Shown here: positions 13,601 through 23,543 of the stretch, one piece after another
Position numbering within the stretch: position 1 is the first letter of the stretch
Layout of the letters: each line of letters starts with the position of its first letter
NCBI GenBank assembly: GCA_947561395.2
Contig: OX387185.1
Location: 48,246,602 to 48,310,601 of the forward strand
Reading direction: 5' to 3'
DNA from: Buxus sempervirens
Lineage: Eukaryota > Streptophyta > Magnoliopsida > Buxales > Buxaceae
Length of the DNA stretch: 64,000 nt
Notes under the pieces: generated by a model
The model's input: only the letters and a program-made list of their open reading frames with translations
The model's database searches: none
What the model was told of the DNA's origin: nothing
Made by a program: the position numbers and the translations under genes

Positions 13601-16401
13601 CACTGACATTTACAATGATCTACGATAAAATCTTTGATTGGAACATGGATATCCACCTTGTGGTAGCTCCAAGTTTGTGTAGTTTGCCTGTAGTGAATGA
13701 TTGGTACCTAACATCAAGTTGAATAACAAATTGTTTTCCTGTTTCATTCATTATTTTATGTTGGTCAGAGAAGAAAAACCTTCAAAAGTTTGTGATCTAA
13801 AAATAATTTCCAATTGGATGGTTTGGGATTACCTGATGGCTATAAACCTTTTTTTTTTTTTACGTTTGTATCTGTAAGACTGAAAATGTATATCGAGTCA
13901 ATCTCAATAATTTCTTCTTCTTTTTTCCGTAACCCTTATTTTTCTGATTGATAGCATGAAAGGATTTTATTTATGGGGGAAGGGATAAAGGGAAGATAGA
14001 ATGAATATGATATCAAGACAGAAATGGTAGTATCTGTCTTTAGACATTGTATGGCACAGTGGATCTAATTTTTGCCAAGACATCATCAAAGTCTTCAGCT
14101 GCATTTTTTATGTGAATTGTAAATCCCTAAAGTTTTTGTGGTCAGAGAAAATACTTAATAGTTTCTTGATTCTTCATTCCTGCTCTATTTTACGACATGA
14201 GGGTCTCTTTCTCAGTTAATAAAATCTGTTCCATGTCTTACAGGATGAGGACTTTGTTGTAGAAAAGGATGATGGAGGCTCTCCCACAGATGATTCTGGG
14301 GAAGAACAATCTGATGCTAGTGAAAGTGGAGATGAGAAAGAGGTTGTTAATTTGTTTCAGTTTTTTGTGGGCTATACTTTTCCATGTGGTCAGTTGACAT
14401 ACTGAACCATAAAAATCAAATCATCTGTTCAATTTTAGTTGCTCCCTCCAAACATGCACCACAAAAAAGAAGAAAAGAAATTTTTTTTCAAAAAAGGAAC
14501 CAAGAAAGAAAGAAAAAAGGAAAGGAAATACAGGCCATATAATGTTGAATCCAAAACATTAAAATTACTCAAGAAAATTAAATTGGTCATTTTAAAAGAT
14601 AAACTGATAATATATACAAGTGATATTGTTCCTCCTTTTTAGGTTACAGAATAATTTTGTTAGCTTTTGTCATCGGCATTTTTTTTACAACTGCATCCCA
14701 AAGTAAAAGATGTGATTGTCATTTCAGAAGCCTGTGAGAAAGGAAGCCAAGAAAGATGCCTCTACTTCCAAGGTTTCTTCGGCTAAGAGGAAACCAAAAG
14801 ATGCAGATGAAGATGGTTCAAGGAAGAGAAAACAGAAAAAGAAAAAGGATCCAAGTGCTCCAAAGAGGGCTATGTCTGGTTTTATGTTCTTCTCACAAAG
14901 TGAAAGAGAGGTAAGTCTTCATTTATGGTTCAACTTCTTTTTGATTTTATAATAAGTATAAGATTCGGTTTTCAACTGGTGAAAGCCTTCTGTTTTCAAT
15001 TTGTTAATGCTTGCAAATTTGTTTGCATATTATCCAAGTTCTGTTCATGCAAAAATCCAAGTCAGCATTTATAGCCTTTGTCAGTGTCAACATAAAGAAT
15101 AATGGAATAATAATTTGAATTATGGTTATGTTGCTGACTAGATTATGTCAGCACTTACGATTTGTGGTGTGTGGTTGAGGTGGGTGGTGGCAGTGGCGTG
15201 TGGAGGGTGGATTATATGATAGAATTCTTAGAGACTTGGTAAGTGCCTATCAGGGAGAAAGGAACTGCAACCAAGTTCGTCAAGGACATGTGAAAGGGTT
15301 TTATCGATTGTACAATGACAGGATTAAGGGGCTAAATTTCCTATATGGTTACAATGGGGTTGTGCCTAAATCTTTTAGCATGGTTTACAGAAGAAGTGGC
15401 AGCTTCTGTACAACACAGTTATTTAAGAGGTTCAATCTGAGGTTTTTATATCAAGATGAATTTATTGAAAATACAGTCCCTAAAATGACTATGGAATGCC
15501 TTCCAATTCTAGTAAGTTTCTCTTCAGTAGTTATCTGTTACTAATTTTTTTGGCTTGGATTGCAGTAGGATTTTCACTCTAGATGTGCTTCGGTCAATTT
15601 TTTAAAAGTTGTTTAAAGATGTGAGGCTGCAGCTGTTGAAACTTTGTTCCAACATTTCCTTTCATTGCATCAAAAAGCCTATAGGATAAGATTGTTAGAC
15701 TTATACATGGGGAAATTTTATTTGATCTATATGCACCAGCTGAAGGTACAAACTGTAACAAAATTCAACTGAATATCATATAATTTCCTGTAGCTGTATA
15801 TATATATATGTTCTTATCTCTGTTGGTATGTTGGAACTTGCTCATTTGTTTGGGAGCCATTGGACTAATTGTTATACTTTCAATGTTTCTAGTGATTTAT
15901 GTATCCTGATTTTGCAAATGTGAGAAAGATTGATTATTGAAATAAATATTGCAGAATATAAAGAAAGAAAACCCTGGAATCGCATTTATAGATGTGGGGA
16001 GGGTCCTTGGAGAAAAGTGGAAAAAGATGACAGGTATGTTTCATTTCATTATGTTGTGTATTGGTAGGGTTTAGTTAGAACCTTGATTTCTTAGTATCGA
16101 ACTCCTTGGATTGGATCTACTTATTTTCCGATCACTAGATCTTTTGTCCAACCTTACGGTTGAAATTGAATGAGGCCTTTTTCCCAGTTTCGGATACAGA
16201 AATAAAATTAGCAAGGGATAAAGGTTTTCATGTGATCATGAAAACTGACTTCTTTATTGCAAACTGTGTACAGCTGAGGAGAAAGAGCCGTACGAGGCCA
16301 AGGCTCGAGCTGATCAGAAACGTTATAAGGAGGCGATGGCTGGCTACAAGAATCCTCCGTCAATAAACATTGATTCAGGGAATGAATCTGACAGCGGGTA
16401 G
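1670..16401 (+). CDS. SSRP1: FACT complex subunit SSRP1 (HMG-box histone chaperone), 16 exons
   Basis: SSRP1 pairs with SPT16 to form FACT, which loosens and rebuilds nucleosomes during transcription and replication in the nucleus. Coding exons, all GT-AG, are 1670-1723, 2579-2764, 2901-3006, 11217-11353, 11609-11692, 11778-11872, 12020-12128, 12344-12430, 12547-12639, 12830-13027, 13176-13321, 13431-13578, 14244-14342, 14728-14910, 15955-16033 and 16274-16401. They join into 1932 nt, or 643 aa, in one open frame. The protein begins [10 protein letters not shown] and carries the N-terminal SSRP1/POB3 region, the structure-specific recognition and Rtt106-like PH modules (for example [11 protein letters not shown]), an acidic stretch near residues 455-514, a lysine-rich linker, and a C-terminal HMG box at about 555-628 ([15 protein letters not shown]). 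It ends in an SDSG tail, and its length matches plant SSRP1. Intron 3 is 8.2 kb because a LINE has inserted in it. I recognise the family with high certainty. Confidence 0.96.
1870..1878 (+). promoter_or_regulatory. telo-box in SSRP1 intron 1
   Basis: The sequence is AAACCCTAA, the plant telo-box often found near the 5' end of housekeeping and growth-related genes. Related AACCCTA or AAACCCTAG forms follow at about 1974-1998 in the same intron. A regulatory role is inferred from the motif and its position only. Confidence 0.4.
4039..4053. repeat. LINE target-site duplication, left copy
   Basis: TGCATTTGCTGATGC lies directly before the T12 run that is the LINE poly(A) tail read on the plus strand. 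The same 15 bases recur at 10380-10394. Confidence 0.92.
4188..8281 (-). pseudogene. LINE ORF2 (endonuclease, reverse transcriptase, zinc-binding, RNase H), disabled
   Basis: ORF2 makes the nick and the DNA copy during target-primed reverse transcription. The endonuclease begins at the ATG at 8281-8279 ([16 protein letters not shown]) and shifts frame about twice before VAGDFN and the SDHAP box near 7600-7900. A TAA at 7488-7486 then breaks the frame. The long remaining frame, 7485-4339, holds the RT core with [23 protein letters not shown] and the catalytic YADD, then a zf-RVT-like region, then RNase H ([14 protein letters not shown]). In RNase H the usual third acidic residue appears as N (LIESNSK). 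The last RNase H motif, [17 protein letters not shown], is in another frame, so a further frameshift lies near 4380-4440. The frame ends at TGA 4190-4188. Confidence 0.93.
8274..9827 (-). pseudogene. LINE ORF1 (DUF4283-like RNA-binding protein with zinc knuckle), one stop
   Basis: ORF1 packages the LINE RNA. The frame runs from about 9827 to a TAA at 8276-8274 and is broken by one in-frame TGA at 9293-9291, between GFLF and [14 protein letters not shown]. The second half has [12 protein letters not shown], typical of DUF4283 proteins, and a CCHC knuckle ([14 protein letters not shown]). A serine- and acid-rich tail follows. A CGA-to-TGA change would explain the stop, but that is inference. 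The true start codon is uncertain. The stop of ORF1 overlaps the start of ORF2 by 8 bases. Confidence 0.88.
10380..10394. repeat. LINE target-site duplication, right copy
   Basis: This is an identical 15-bp copy of 4039-4053. It marks the 5' end of the LINE and the return to SSRP1 intron sequence (atatcactgaac). Confidence 0.92.
13333..13386. repeat. two-copy tandem repeat in SSRP1 intron 11
   Basis: The 25-base unit beginning tgtaatttctcatttatatg occurs twice with a period of 29. It is probably replication slippage, and no function is implied. Confidence 0.8.
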
Positions 16402-17216
16402 TTTTCTGCTGGCATCCACAGTATCTCTTCCATGCTTCCTCTTCTGTATTTAGGATAATTTGATCGCGTATAATTCAAAAATACAAATCATATGAGGTTG
16501 TAAGGGTTTGGGCATCATATGGGATATTTCAGAACACATTTGTACAGCTGTCAAAATGTTGCCCCTCGCTTGGAAAGCCCACCCGGATCAGCACGTGCTT
16601 CTCAACTAGTTTGGGTTTGGGATCGGCCTGAGCTCAGGTTTTTTAATGCAAAGTTGAGTTGTCGAATGGAGCTCGGACAGCCTTAAATTTTACTTTTTCT
16701 TTAGTTATACGTGATCCGAGCTTAACCCTTTACCCATTAATATTGTTTTTAGACTTTGAATTGTATAATTAATGGAGTGACCTGCAAGTTCTAAGAGATT
16801 TTCAAACTTAAACATTTTTATGATGCTTTAAGCAAGTATTTAAAGGAAATTGGCTAAGCTTTGCCATCCTACTAATTCAAGCAATGGTTTTCTTAAACAG
16901 CTGAATCTCTAGAGGGTCAATTGATTTTCGTCAAGGGCAAGACTGGGTTGATTGATGTCCAGCCCAACCCATCCTATTTATGCAAATGTTGAAGTTTTTA
17001 TCTGAGTGGTGATGGTGCTTGTGTTTGTTTCTAATGTTATGATGTTTTAAGGCCCTCAATTACACGTTAATATCAAGCGACTTAAAAGCGTTGACGAACA
17101 GAAAATATGCAAAGTCACTGCTAATTTAATATGGGACCAATAAATTCAATGAAAAGAATCAAACTTAAAAGGGAAGGTAATTCTCAGAAGTGGGTCATCT
17201 TCTTGTTTCATGCCAT
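16402..17216. other. convergent spacer between SSRP1 and pectate lyase
   Basis: This holds the 3' UTRs of two genes that face each other. No ORF, RNA gene or repeat is supported. Confidence 0.6.
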
Positions 17217-19331
17217 TTAACAAGGTTTCCCCACCCTGCAGTTGAGTGAACCCGAAAAGCGTGTGAGCCTGGTTACGAATGTGCCGGGTTTTGAAGAGAT
17301 AATGTCCTTCTTGGAGTAGGTCCTCTTCTTGCTTGGATTCCCGGATTGCACAAAGAAGGCTCCGTTCATCATCAGATCTCCCTCTGATCTCCATGTCCAT
17401 TGCTTCCACACGCTCTCTGCTGCATAGTCCCTCTTGGTCACCTCCTTGGCAGCCGTGTTTGGAGGAGCAATGAACCTGTTACCCTGGCTGATGATGGTAG
17501 GATGTTGGCTCCCACCGATGGCATACATGAGCCAATGCGTATAGTCATTGTTCACAACATGGAAGAATCCCCATCGGCACCTCGGCATCCTCTGCACCAG
17601 TCCCCTCCCAAAGTGATTGAAGGCAACCGTAATTTGCATCACTTTGTCTCCTTCATAGGTGTCGCTTGCACCAAACAACATCACCTGCAATATTCATGCA
17701 CCACCATCATCCACTAATGAATAACTGTAATATATAAATGTCTTATTCTTGTTTTCATTCTCCTTTTATTGCTATTCTGTTATCTCGGTTCGTATTATTC
17801 CCCAACATTAATAACTTTGTCTTCCATGAAAGAAAGGATTAATTCGTCATGAACATGAATGGTATACTAATTTAATTTACCTCGTTATGGTGGGTGAAGT
17901 GGCAGTTAGAGATGGTAATGGCAGTGGATCCCATAATGACATCAATGAGCCCATCCTTGCAGTTGGACATGGAGATATGATCAATCCAAACATTGGTGGA
18001 GCCAAAGAGGGAGATCCCGTCACCATCACTGGCCGTCCGGTATCCAAAGTGGGCGAGGGAGTCTCTGATGACAGCACCATTTGCGGCGGTGATATCATGA
18101 ATGTGGAGTCCGTGGATGATCACATTCTTCACAAACTGCAAAGTAATACCAGCACCATGGGCAATGTGGACGTTAGCTCCGCGGGCATCGATGGTCTTGT
18201 GGCTCGTCACCAGCAGCTCCTCGCTCAATCTGATCACCATGTCCCGTGCAAATATGATCCACAGTGGCTGTGGCTGGATCACGGCATGCCGGAGAGTACC
18301 ACGCTTGGGATTCACCAGGTCGTTGTCGGAGGCGTCCGTCACCACGTAGTACTTTCCGTACTTCCCGCCGACCGTCTTCCGGCCGAACCCCAACACACAG
18401 TCGGCCAACTTCTTGCGGTTGCGTGACCAGTTCTTTTGGCACCTCCAGCACCGGTCGATCGGGTTCGTGGCCAAGCACGGTCCTTTGTATCTTCTCTGCA
18501 AGCCCCTCCTAGTGCTGTTGGTAATTCCTTCCATGGCCCTGCACCACCCATTATTAATTCACCAAAACAACCCATTAATCAATAAAATATATTCTTTTAG
18601 TATTAATCAAGCAAAACATCGTAAACATTGCTTAAACAGGCTGTTGATTCAAAAGCTTAAGAATAATTTAATGCACGAGTAATGATCGTCTGCAACGCAG
18701 ATTCGCTATAAAACATATACAGCAAGAGACATTGATGTGGGGCTCACGGAATATTCGCTTTTGTGGGCAACACATCAATGTCTATTGCTGTACATGCTGT
18801 AAATAGAATCTAAGTTGTAGACAATGTACAGTCCCCTTGCACAGCCAATAACTTAATACTAGCACAACTTTGCACGAGAACATACAGAGAAAGGACAAAC
18901 AAAAAGCACACACCTTGGATATGGAAAACAAATAAATGCCAAGATCACATATCCTCGGAGTCGAATACTCGTCTCTCAATCTAATACTATCTTAAACAAA
19001 CATACGCCTAAAAGCTAACAGGTGACAGTGCAACTATATATATATATCAATGGCCCAGCTCATACTAACTTTAATAACTGCAATTACTTCTACAATTAAA
19101 TTAAATTATAAGGTGGATGATGACCTACAAGTGAACATGATTGTTGAAGTGATGGGTGACTTCCTCAGGATTGTGGTGGTAGGCCTCAAGAGCAGCCTTC
19201 TTGGCCTCTTCTGCTCTCTTCTCCCACACCTCATCAAAATCTCCGATGTTGGCCTTGCAGGTGGAAACCATTGCAACAAAGGAAAGCAAAAAGACGAAAA
19301 CCAACAAACTGGGCCTTCTTCCTTCCTCCAT
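17217..19331 (-). CDS. secreted pectate lyase (PL1 family), 3 exons
   Basis: The enzyme cleaves de-esterified pectin in the cell wall by calcium-dependent beta-elimination. Exons are 19129-19331, 17881-18538 and 17217-17684. Joining at CACTT|GGCC and GAG|GTG gives 1329 nt, or 442 aa. Residues 1-27 form a signal peptide ([16 protein letters not shown]). A Pec_lyase_N region follows ([13 protein letters not shown], then [11 protein letters not shown]). The parallel beta-helix domain has [17 protein letters not shown] near 239-255 and the RxPxxR catalytic motif as RMPRCR near 319-324. It ends in GKPC, as plant enzymes do. Length fits the family. The N-terminal domain is typical of anther- and fruit-type enzymes, but the exact subgroup cannot be told. 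Intron 1 carries a hairpin MITE. All key residues I can check are present. Confidence 0.95.
18680..18826. mobile_element. hairpin MITE in pectate lyase intron 1
   Basis: This is an imperfect inverted repeat with arms of about 60 bp around a short loop. The inner arms are tacagcaagagacattgatg and catcaatgtctattgctgta. Outer ends such as gtctgcaac and gttgtagac also pair. Related sequences occur at 19815-19937 and 25352-25530, so it is a repeat family and not a single-copy hairpin. The exact ends and target duplication are not resolved. Confidence 0.7.
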
Positions 19332-19687
19332 TTCTTGTATTTGTTTATTTACTTCTCTCTTTCTTCTTGATCAACTGTTGGTGATGGCCAAGTTCTGGGG
19401 TCGAATCCCTTTGCTAGCTATGGGATGGACCTAGCCAATGCCAACTCGTTAATATTTCTAGGCGATCGCCATGGTTCGCTTCGCAATATTTCTAAATACA
19501 CGATTCAACGACGCTCTTAACACCGAAGAATATATAAGAGAGATTGAGACAAGTGGACCGGGAAGAGTGGACAGCCTCTGAGCACTAACGGTTGACAGTT
19601 AATGACTCTTTATCGCTACTTTTTTCTTTTTTGGTCTTTCTGTTTGCTGTCTGTTTGAAGGGCAAATCTCGTTTCCTTCCAGGACGT
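19332..19687 (-). promoter_or_regulatory. pectate lyase promoter region with candidate TATA box
   Basis: The TATATA core at 19531-19536 lies about 200 bp upstream of the start codon and reads as a TATA box on either strand. Nothing else is supported here. A GGTCGAATCCC string at about 19401 resembles a Pol III B box, but no tRNA fold is evident. Confidence 0.35.
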
Positions 19688-19814
19688 TACAGATTCTACC
19701 TTCTGGAAATAGAGTATTTACCTCATCATCCAAGCATTGAATTAATTTCAAAATTGTCTTTAAAAATATTTTGTAAATTTTTGGGCATTTTGTTGTACAT
19801 ATGGTCTTATTAAT

Positions 19815-19937
19815 GATCATAGATTGCCGACTAATGATCGACTCTAGCGTAGAATCACTTTACAACATACAGTGATGTGGGCCCTAAGGAATATTTACTT
19901 TAGTAGGCCCCACCATATCAATATCTCTTGCTGTACA
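19815..19937. mobile_element. hairpin MITE, left part, split by a hAT-like insertion
   Basis: This is related to the element at 18680-18826 (aatgatcg at one end, ctcttgctgtaca in the right arm). Its right part resumes at 21262 (tgctgtaaatggaatttggg) after the hAT-like element. The uninterrupted version is seen at 25352-25530. Confidence 0.65.
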
Positions 19938-20060
19938 TAGGGTTGCTAAACGGGCCAGCCCGGCACAGCCGAGGCCCGTTTAGCGCGAGCCGCGTCACGC
20001 CCAATCTGTTTTCTATAAAACCTAGGCACGGCGGGCCACCGCCGGGCCTGGATATAAAAA

Positions 20061-20401
20061 TTGTTTTTTTTAAATCCAAGGAAAATTAGAAAAAAAATAG
20101 TAAAAATCACAAAAAAATTCTGGAAAATATGTTTATCATTCATAAAATTGTCTTACACATGTTGGGATAGATTTTGCTCAAAAAAATATAAATAGATTAA
20201 TTATTACAAATACAAGTGCAACTTTGCAAATTGATTTTTTTTTTTTTAAAAACCAAGGAAAATAAAAAAAAGTAAAAAATCACAAAAAAATTCTGAAAAA
20301 TATGTTTATTATTCACAAAATTTTCTTACACATATTGGGATAGATTTTGCTCAAAAAATATAAATAAATTAATTATTACAAGTACAAGTACAACTTTGCA
20401 A
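20061..20401. repeat. 170-bp tandem duplication inside hAT-like element
   Basis: Two diverged copies, 20061-20230 and 20231-20401, share features such as the caaggaaaat and gggatagattttgctc blocks. Confidence 0.85.
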
Positions 20402-20490
20402 ATAATACATAATCACTTGCACAAATAATATTACATCACTATAGTATGAGCAGTGGCACAAATAATATTACAAAAAATTAACACTTCCCA

Positions 20491-20690
20491 TAAAATATAA
20501 AAATTTCAATGAGTTGGGGGGGGGGGGAGAACCAGAAATTTTAGAGGGGGGTTCTCATAAAATATAAAAATTTCAATGAGTTGTGGGGCAAACCAGAAAT
20601 TTTAGAAGGGATTCTCATGAAATATAAAAATTTTCAATGGGTTGGGGGGGCAAACCAGAAATTTTAAGGGGGGCAAAACATAAATTTTAA
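20491..20690. repeat. three G-rich tandem units inside hAT-like element
   Basis: About three units of 60-67 bp each combine aaatataaaaatttcaatg, a G run, and accagaaatttta. The first G run is 14 bases long and may be unstable. Confidence 0.8.
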
Positions 20691-21975
20691 TTAAAAAATA
20701 AATAAAATACATACATTTTTTATTATAAAAAAAAAAGTTAGGGGGGGCAATAACGTGGTTCCACCACTGAGTATAAGCACATCCCAACTAAGTTGACATC
20801 CACTCATCTATCTTTCATTTGCAGTTTAAAATAAAAAAAAGAAAGCAAAGTTCTTAAACTTTGATTACAAAAAATATAATAAAACTTAGACTAATCTGGA
20901 AGACCAAAAGTGGGTTTTTACCACCTCTACTCTCCAATATGACTATTATTTGGCAGTTGGAAGGGTGAAAATTGTTATTTACAGTCAATTACAAGCATAC
21001 CCCACTAATATGGCTGTTTGTTGGGGGGTGGGGTGGGGGTTGTAAACAGTCAAAAAAGGGACAAAAAATCACTTTTGGAGGGTTTAATGGGGCTAGCTGT
21101 TTGGAGGCCAACTGGCCCACATCAAGCGCAGGCCGTGCCGTGGCCTGGTGGGCCGTGTGCCCGTATATATGGGCACGGCACTGCACTGTTCAAGAGGTGG
21201 GCCATACTGGGCCGTGCCAGGCTCAGGCCGGCATAGCTCGGTAAGCACCCCTAGCTGTACATGCTGTAAATGGAATTTGGGTTACATACTATGTGCAGCT
21301 GCTTATTAGAAAATGGATCTCAATTTTGGAGATTTTCTGTTTTCCTTTTATTTTTCTTTGGTTCAATTGCATCTTATTCTGTCTCACTCCTTTTTTTTTT
21401 CCTAGGTAAAGCATCTTATTTTGTCTACCTCTTCTCTTTTCAGGCCTTTGCATTTATCTCCTTTACTTTTTTATAAAGTCACAAATAGAATAGTTCTCAT
21501 CTTAGAGTTTGTCTGTAACACGCACAAACGCATGCATGCACGTGTATATGCGCACGTGCACACGCACATGAGCCATACAAACTATTTCTTGCATTTTCCG
21601 ATCAAGTTTCTTAGTGTGATGCTCAAAATTTAAAATTTTTTTTTTAATGACTAAAGTGTGTCTCCTAAGAAACAAAATTTTTTTTTGTACTTTCTATTAT
21701 TATTATTTTTAAAAACGTTGCCTTAACTGTTAAAACCTCGTACACCCATGAGCATTACTAACACGGACACACATAGACAATACAACAAAGTAATTTAGAC
21801 GCCAAGTCAAGCAAAGCAAAGAATACGGGCTTTCCTCATGACTGCGTATACAGGAGACCGCCAACCCTCCCCAACGGACACCCTACAGAAAAGTTAAGAA
21901 TAAGAATGCATGATTCCACAAGAAAAGCTATTGAATTTGGTTATCTTACCAAAGCCAAAAAGGACCAGATTCACC

Positions 21976-21984
21976 TATATATAA
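21976..21984 (+). promoter_or_regulatory. TATA box of RTM2-like gene, copy 1
   Basis: TATATATAA lies about 86 bp upstream of the start codon, inside sequence conserved between the two duplication units. The spacing fits a TATA box with a short leader. Confidence 0.6.
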
Positions 21985-22069
21985 CGAGTTCATTCTCCAA
22001 CAATTCATCACTATCAATTCAAAAACCAAGTATCGTAAACCCACCAATTTAGTTCATCATTCATCATCA

Positions 22070-23137
22070 ATGGAGCAGATGGGAGGAAGAAGAGGGAGTG
22101 CAGAGAAAATCAACCCAGATGGCCAAGTGATATATGATGAATTCAAGCCATCATTTGATTGGACCCAGGACTCGGATTGTCATGTCCTCCTCGTCGATCT
22201 TCCTGGTACTGATTCATGCCTTTATCATCATCTCTTTTTTTGTTATAGAAGAATGCTTTAGCTTAGACGTATGAGTTCATTTCGTTTCCAAACATATATC
22301 AAACTTTAGAAGAGAAGATTTTCCATTCTTATTGTATATAACGAAGAACCATGTCACTGCTTTGTCTTGACATTTGAAGGTTTCAAAAAGGAGGAGGTGA
22401 CGCTGCAAGTGGATAACCTCGGCAGAGCAACGGTCAGCGGAGAAAGGCGGGTGACTAAGAATCGATCTCGCCGTTTCAAGCAGGAATTTAGTTTGCCGAA
22501 AGATTCAGATATAGAAAAAATCAGTGGCAAATTCGATTCCGGGCTTCTCTTCGTTAGAATTCCAAAGAAAGCAGTTCCAAGAGTGGATGAAGCCAAGGAC
22601 AAAGAAGGTGCAAAAGAAGATAAGGAAGACAAGAAACATGAGAAGCCCGACCTTGAAGAGAAACCAAAGAAGGATGATAAACCAGGTCATGGCCGTGATG
22701 TTCGTGAAGAGAAGAAAGAAGAGAGTAAAAGAAATAAAGAGCAAGAAGGGATGAAAGGAGAAGAAAAGAAAGAAGAAAGCAAAAGAAAGGGTGAGAAAGA
22801 AGAGCGTAAAAGAGATGAAGAGAAGAAAGAAGAGAGTAAAAGAAATAAAGAGCAAGAAGGGATGAAACGAGAAGAAAGCAAAATAAAGGGTGAGAAAGAA
22901 GAGCGTAAAAGAGATGAAGAGAAGAAAGAAGAGAGTAAAAGAAATGGGGATAAAGAAGGCATCATCAGAAAAATAGAAGAAACAAGATGGGATGAAACGT
23001 TGCAGCTTGGTGTGATGGAAATGTACGATAATATGAGGGACAAGCTCTGCAGGAACAAAGACATTGTTGTAACTGCTGTCATAGCTTTCTCTGTGGGATT
23101 CTTTATATCACAGAAAATCCGCTCGGCAAGGCAATGA
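22070..23137 (+). CDS. RTM2-like HSP20-domain protein with C-terminal membrane anchor
   Basis: Exons 22070-22205 and 22380-23137 join at LPG|FKK to give 297 aa. Residues from about 18 to 110 form an alpha-crystallin (HSP20) domain (FKPSFDWTQDSDCHVLLVDL, then GRATVSGERR). A long Lys/Glu repeat region follows at about 115-245, then a transmembrane segment at about 272-290 (IVVTAVIAFSVGFFI) and a short basic tail (KIRSARQ). This layout matches Arabidopsis RTM2, a phloem protein that limits long-distance movement of potyviruses, and its many relatives of unknown role. Whether this gene acts in virus resistance cannot be told from sequence. A broken tandem copy lies at 27146-28207. Unlike cytosolic small HSPs it lacks the C-terminal IxI motif and is tail-anchored. 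Confidence 0.9.
22711..22960 (+). repeat. coding minisatellite for Lys/Glu-rich repeats
   Basis: Units of about 37 codons repeat within RTM2-like exon 2, each built from EEKKEESKRNKEQEGMK, then EESK and KGEKEERKRD. The predicted structure is a highly charged helix. Slippage here changes length and, in copy 2, has broken the frame. Confidence 0.85.
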
Positions 23138-23543
23138 AGGAGCTATTCAGACTGTTCAGGGGGATAAAACGGTTGCTTTATGTTTATGTCTGACTTGTAC
23201 AGAATAATTGCAGAAATTATGAAGAAAAAAAGCATATCCCTTGGATGGAAACTATGTTGTACAGAATAATTTAAGAAATTATGAGAATGTTGCATTAAAG
23301 AGCATTCTGTGAAATTTTTTTTCCTGTCTTATAAAGGTTTTAGGTTTATTTAAGTTGTAATTACTTGGTGAAGTAAATCTTCATCTGGTATGATAGAGCA
23401 GAGATTCTCCACAACAAACAGGATAAGATTGAGTCTGATAAAAACAATATTAAAATAATAAACATTAAAACAGTACAATGTATAATAGTTGTTGAAAGCT
23501 TACAATGTATAGGACAAGCACCTTTATTTTGAAGAATGTCTTG

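Larger units (their letters stand above)
19938..21253. mobile_element. non-autonomous hAT-like element with perfect 8-bp target duplication
   Basis: The element is 1316 bp. It begins TAGGGTTGCTAAACGGGCC and ends GGTAAGCACCCCTA, giving hAT-type terminal inverted repeats (TAGGGxTGCT). GCTGTACA flanks it at 19930-19937 and 21254-21261. Unit 2 of the duplication lacks it, which confirms both boundaries. No transposase ORF is present. The ends are GC-rich (gggccagcccggcac) and the interior is AT-rich with internal tandem repeats. Confidence 0.9.

Noticed and set aside
17400..18512. Several ORFs on both strands over the pectate lyase (for example 17887-18426)
   Set aside because: They are shadow frames of the pectate lyase exons, which have clear motifs in one frame only.
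19390..19420. B-box-like GGTCGAATCCC suggesting a SINE or tRNA
   Set aside because: No matching A box, poly(A) tail or target duplication was seen.
20505..20690. Repeat array resembling CRISPR-like spacing
   Set aside because: The units are diverged G-rich tandem repeats within a plant transposon, and there are no spacers or cas genes.
22505..23082. Minus-strand ORFs rich in Phe, Leu and Ser
   Set aside because: They are the complement of the Lys/Glu repeat region of the RTM2-like gene, and the same pattern recurs over copy 2.
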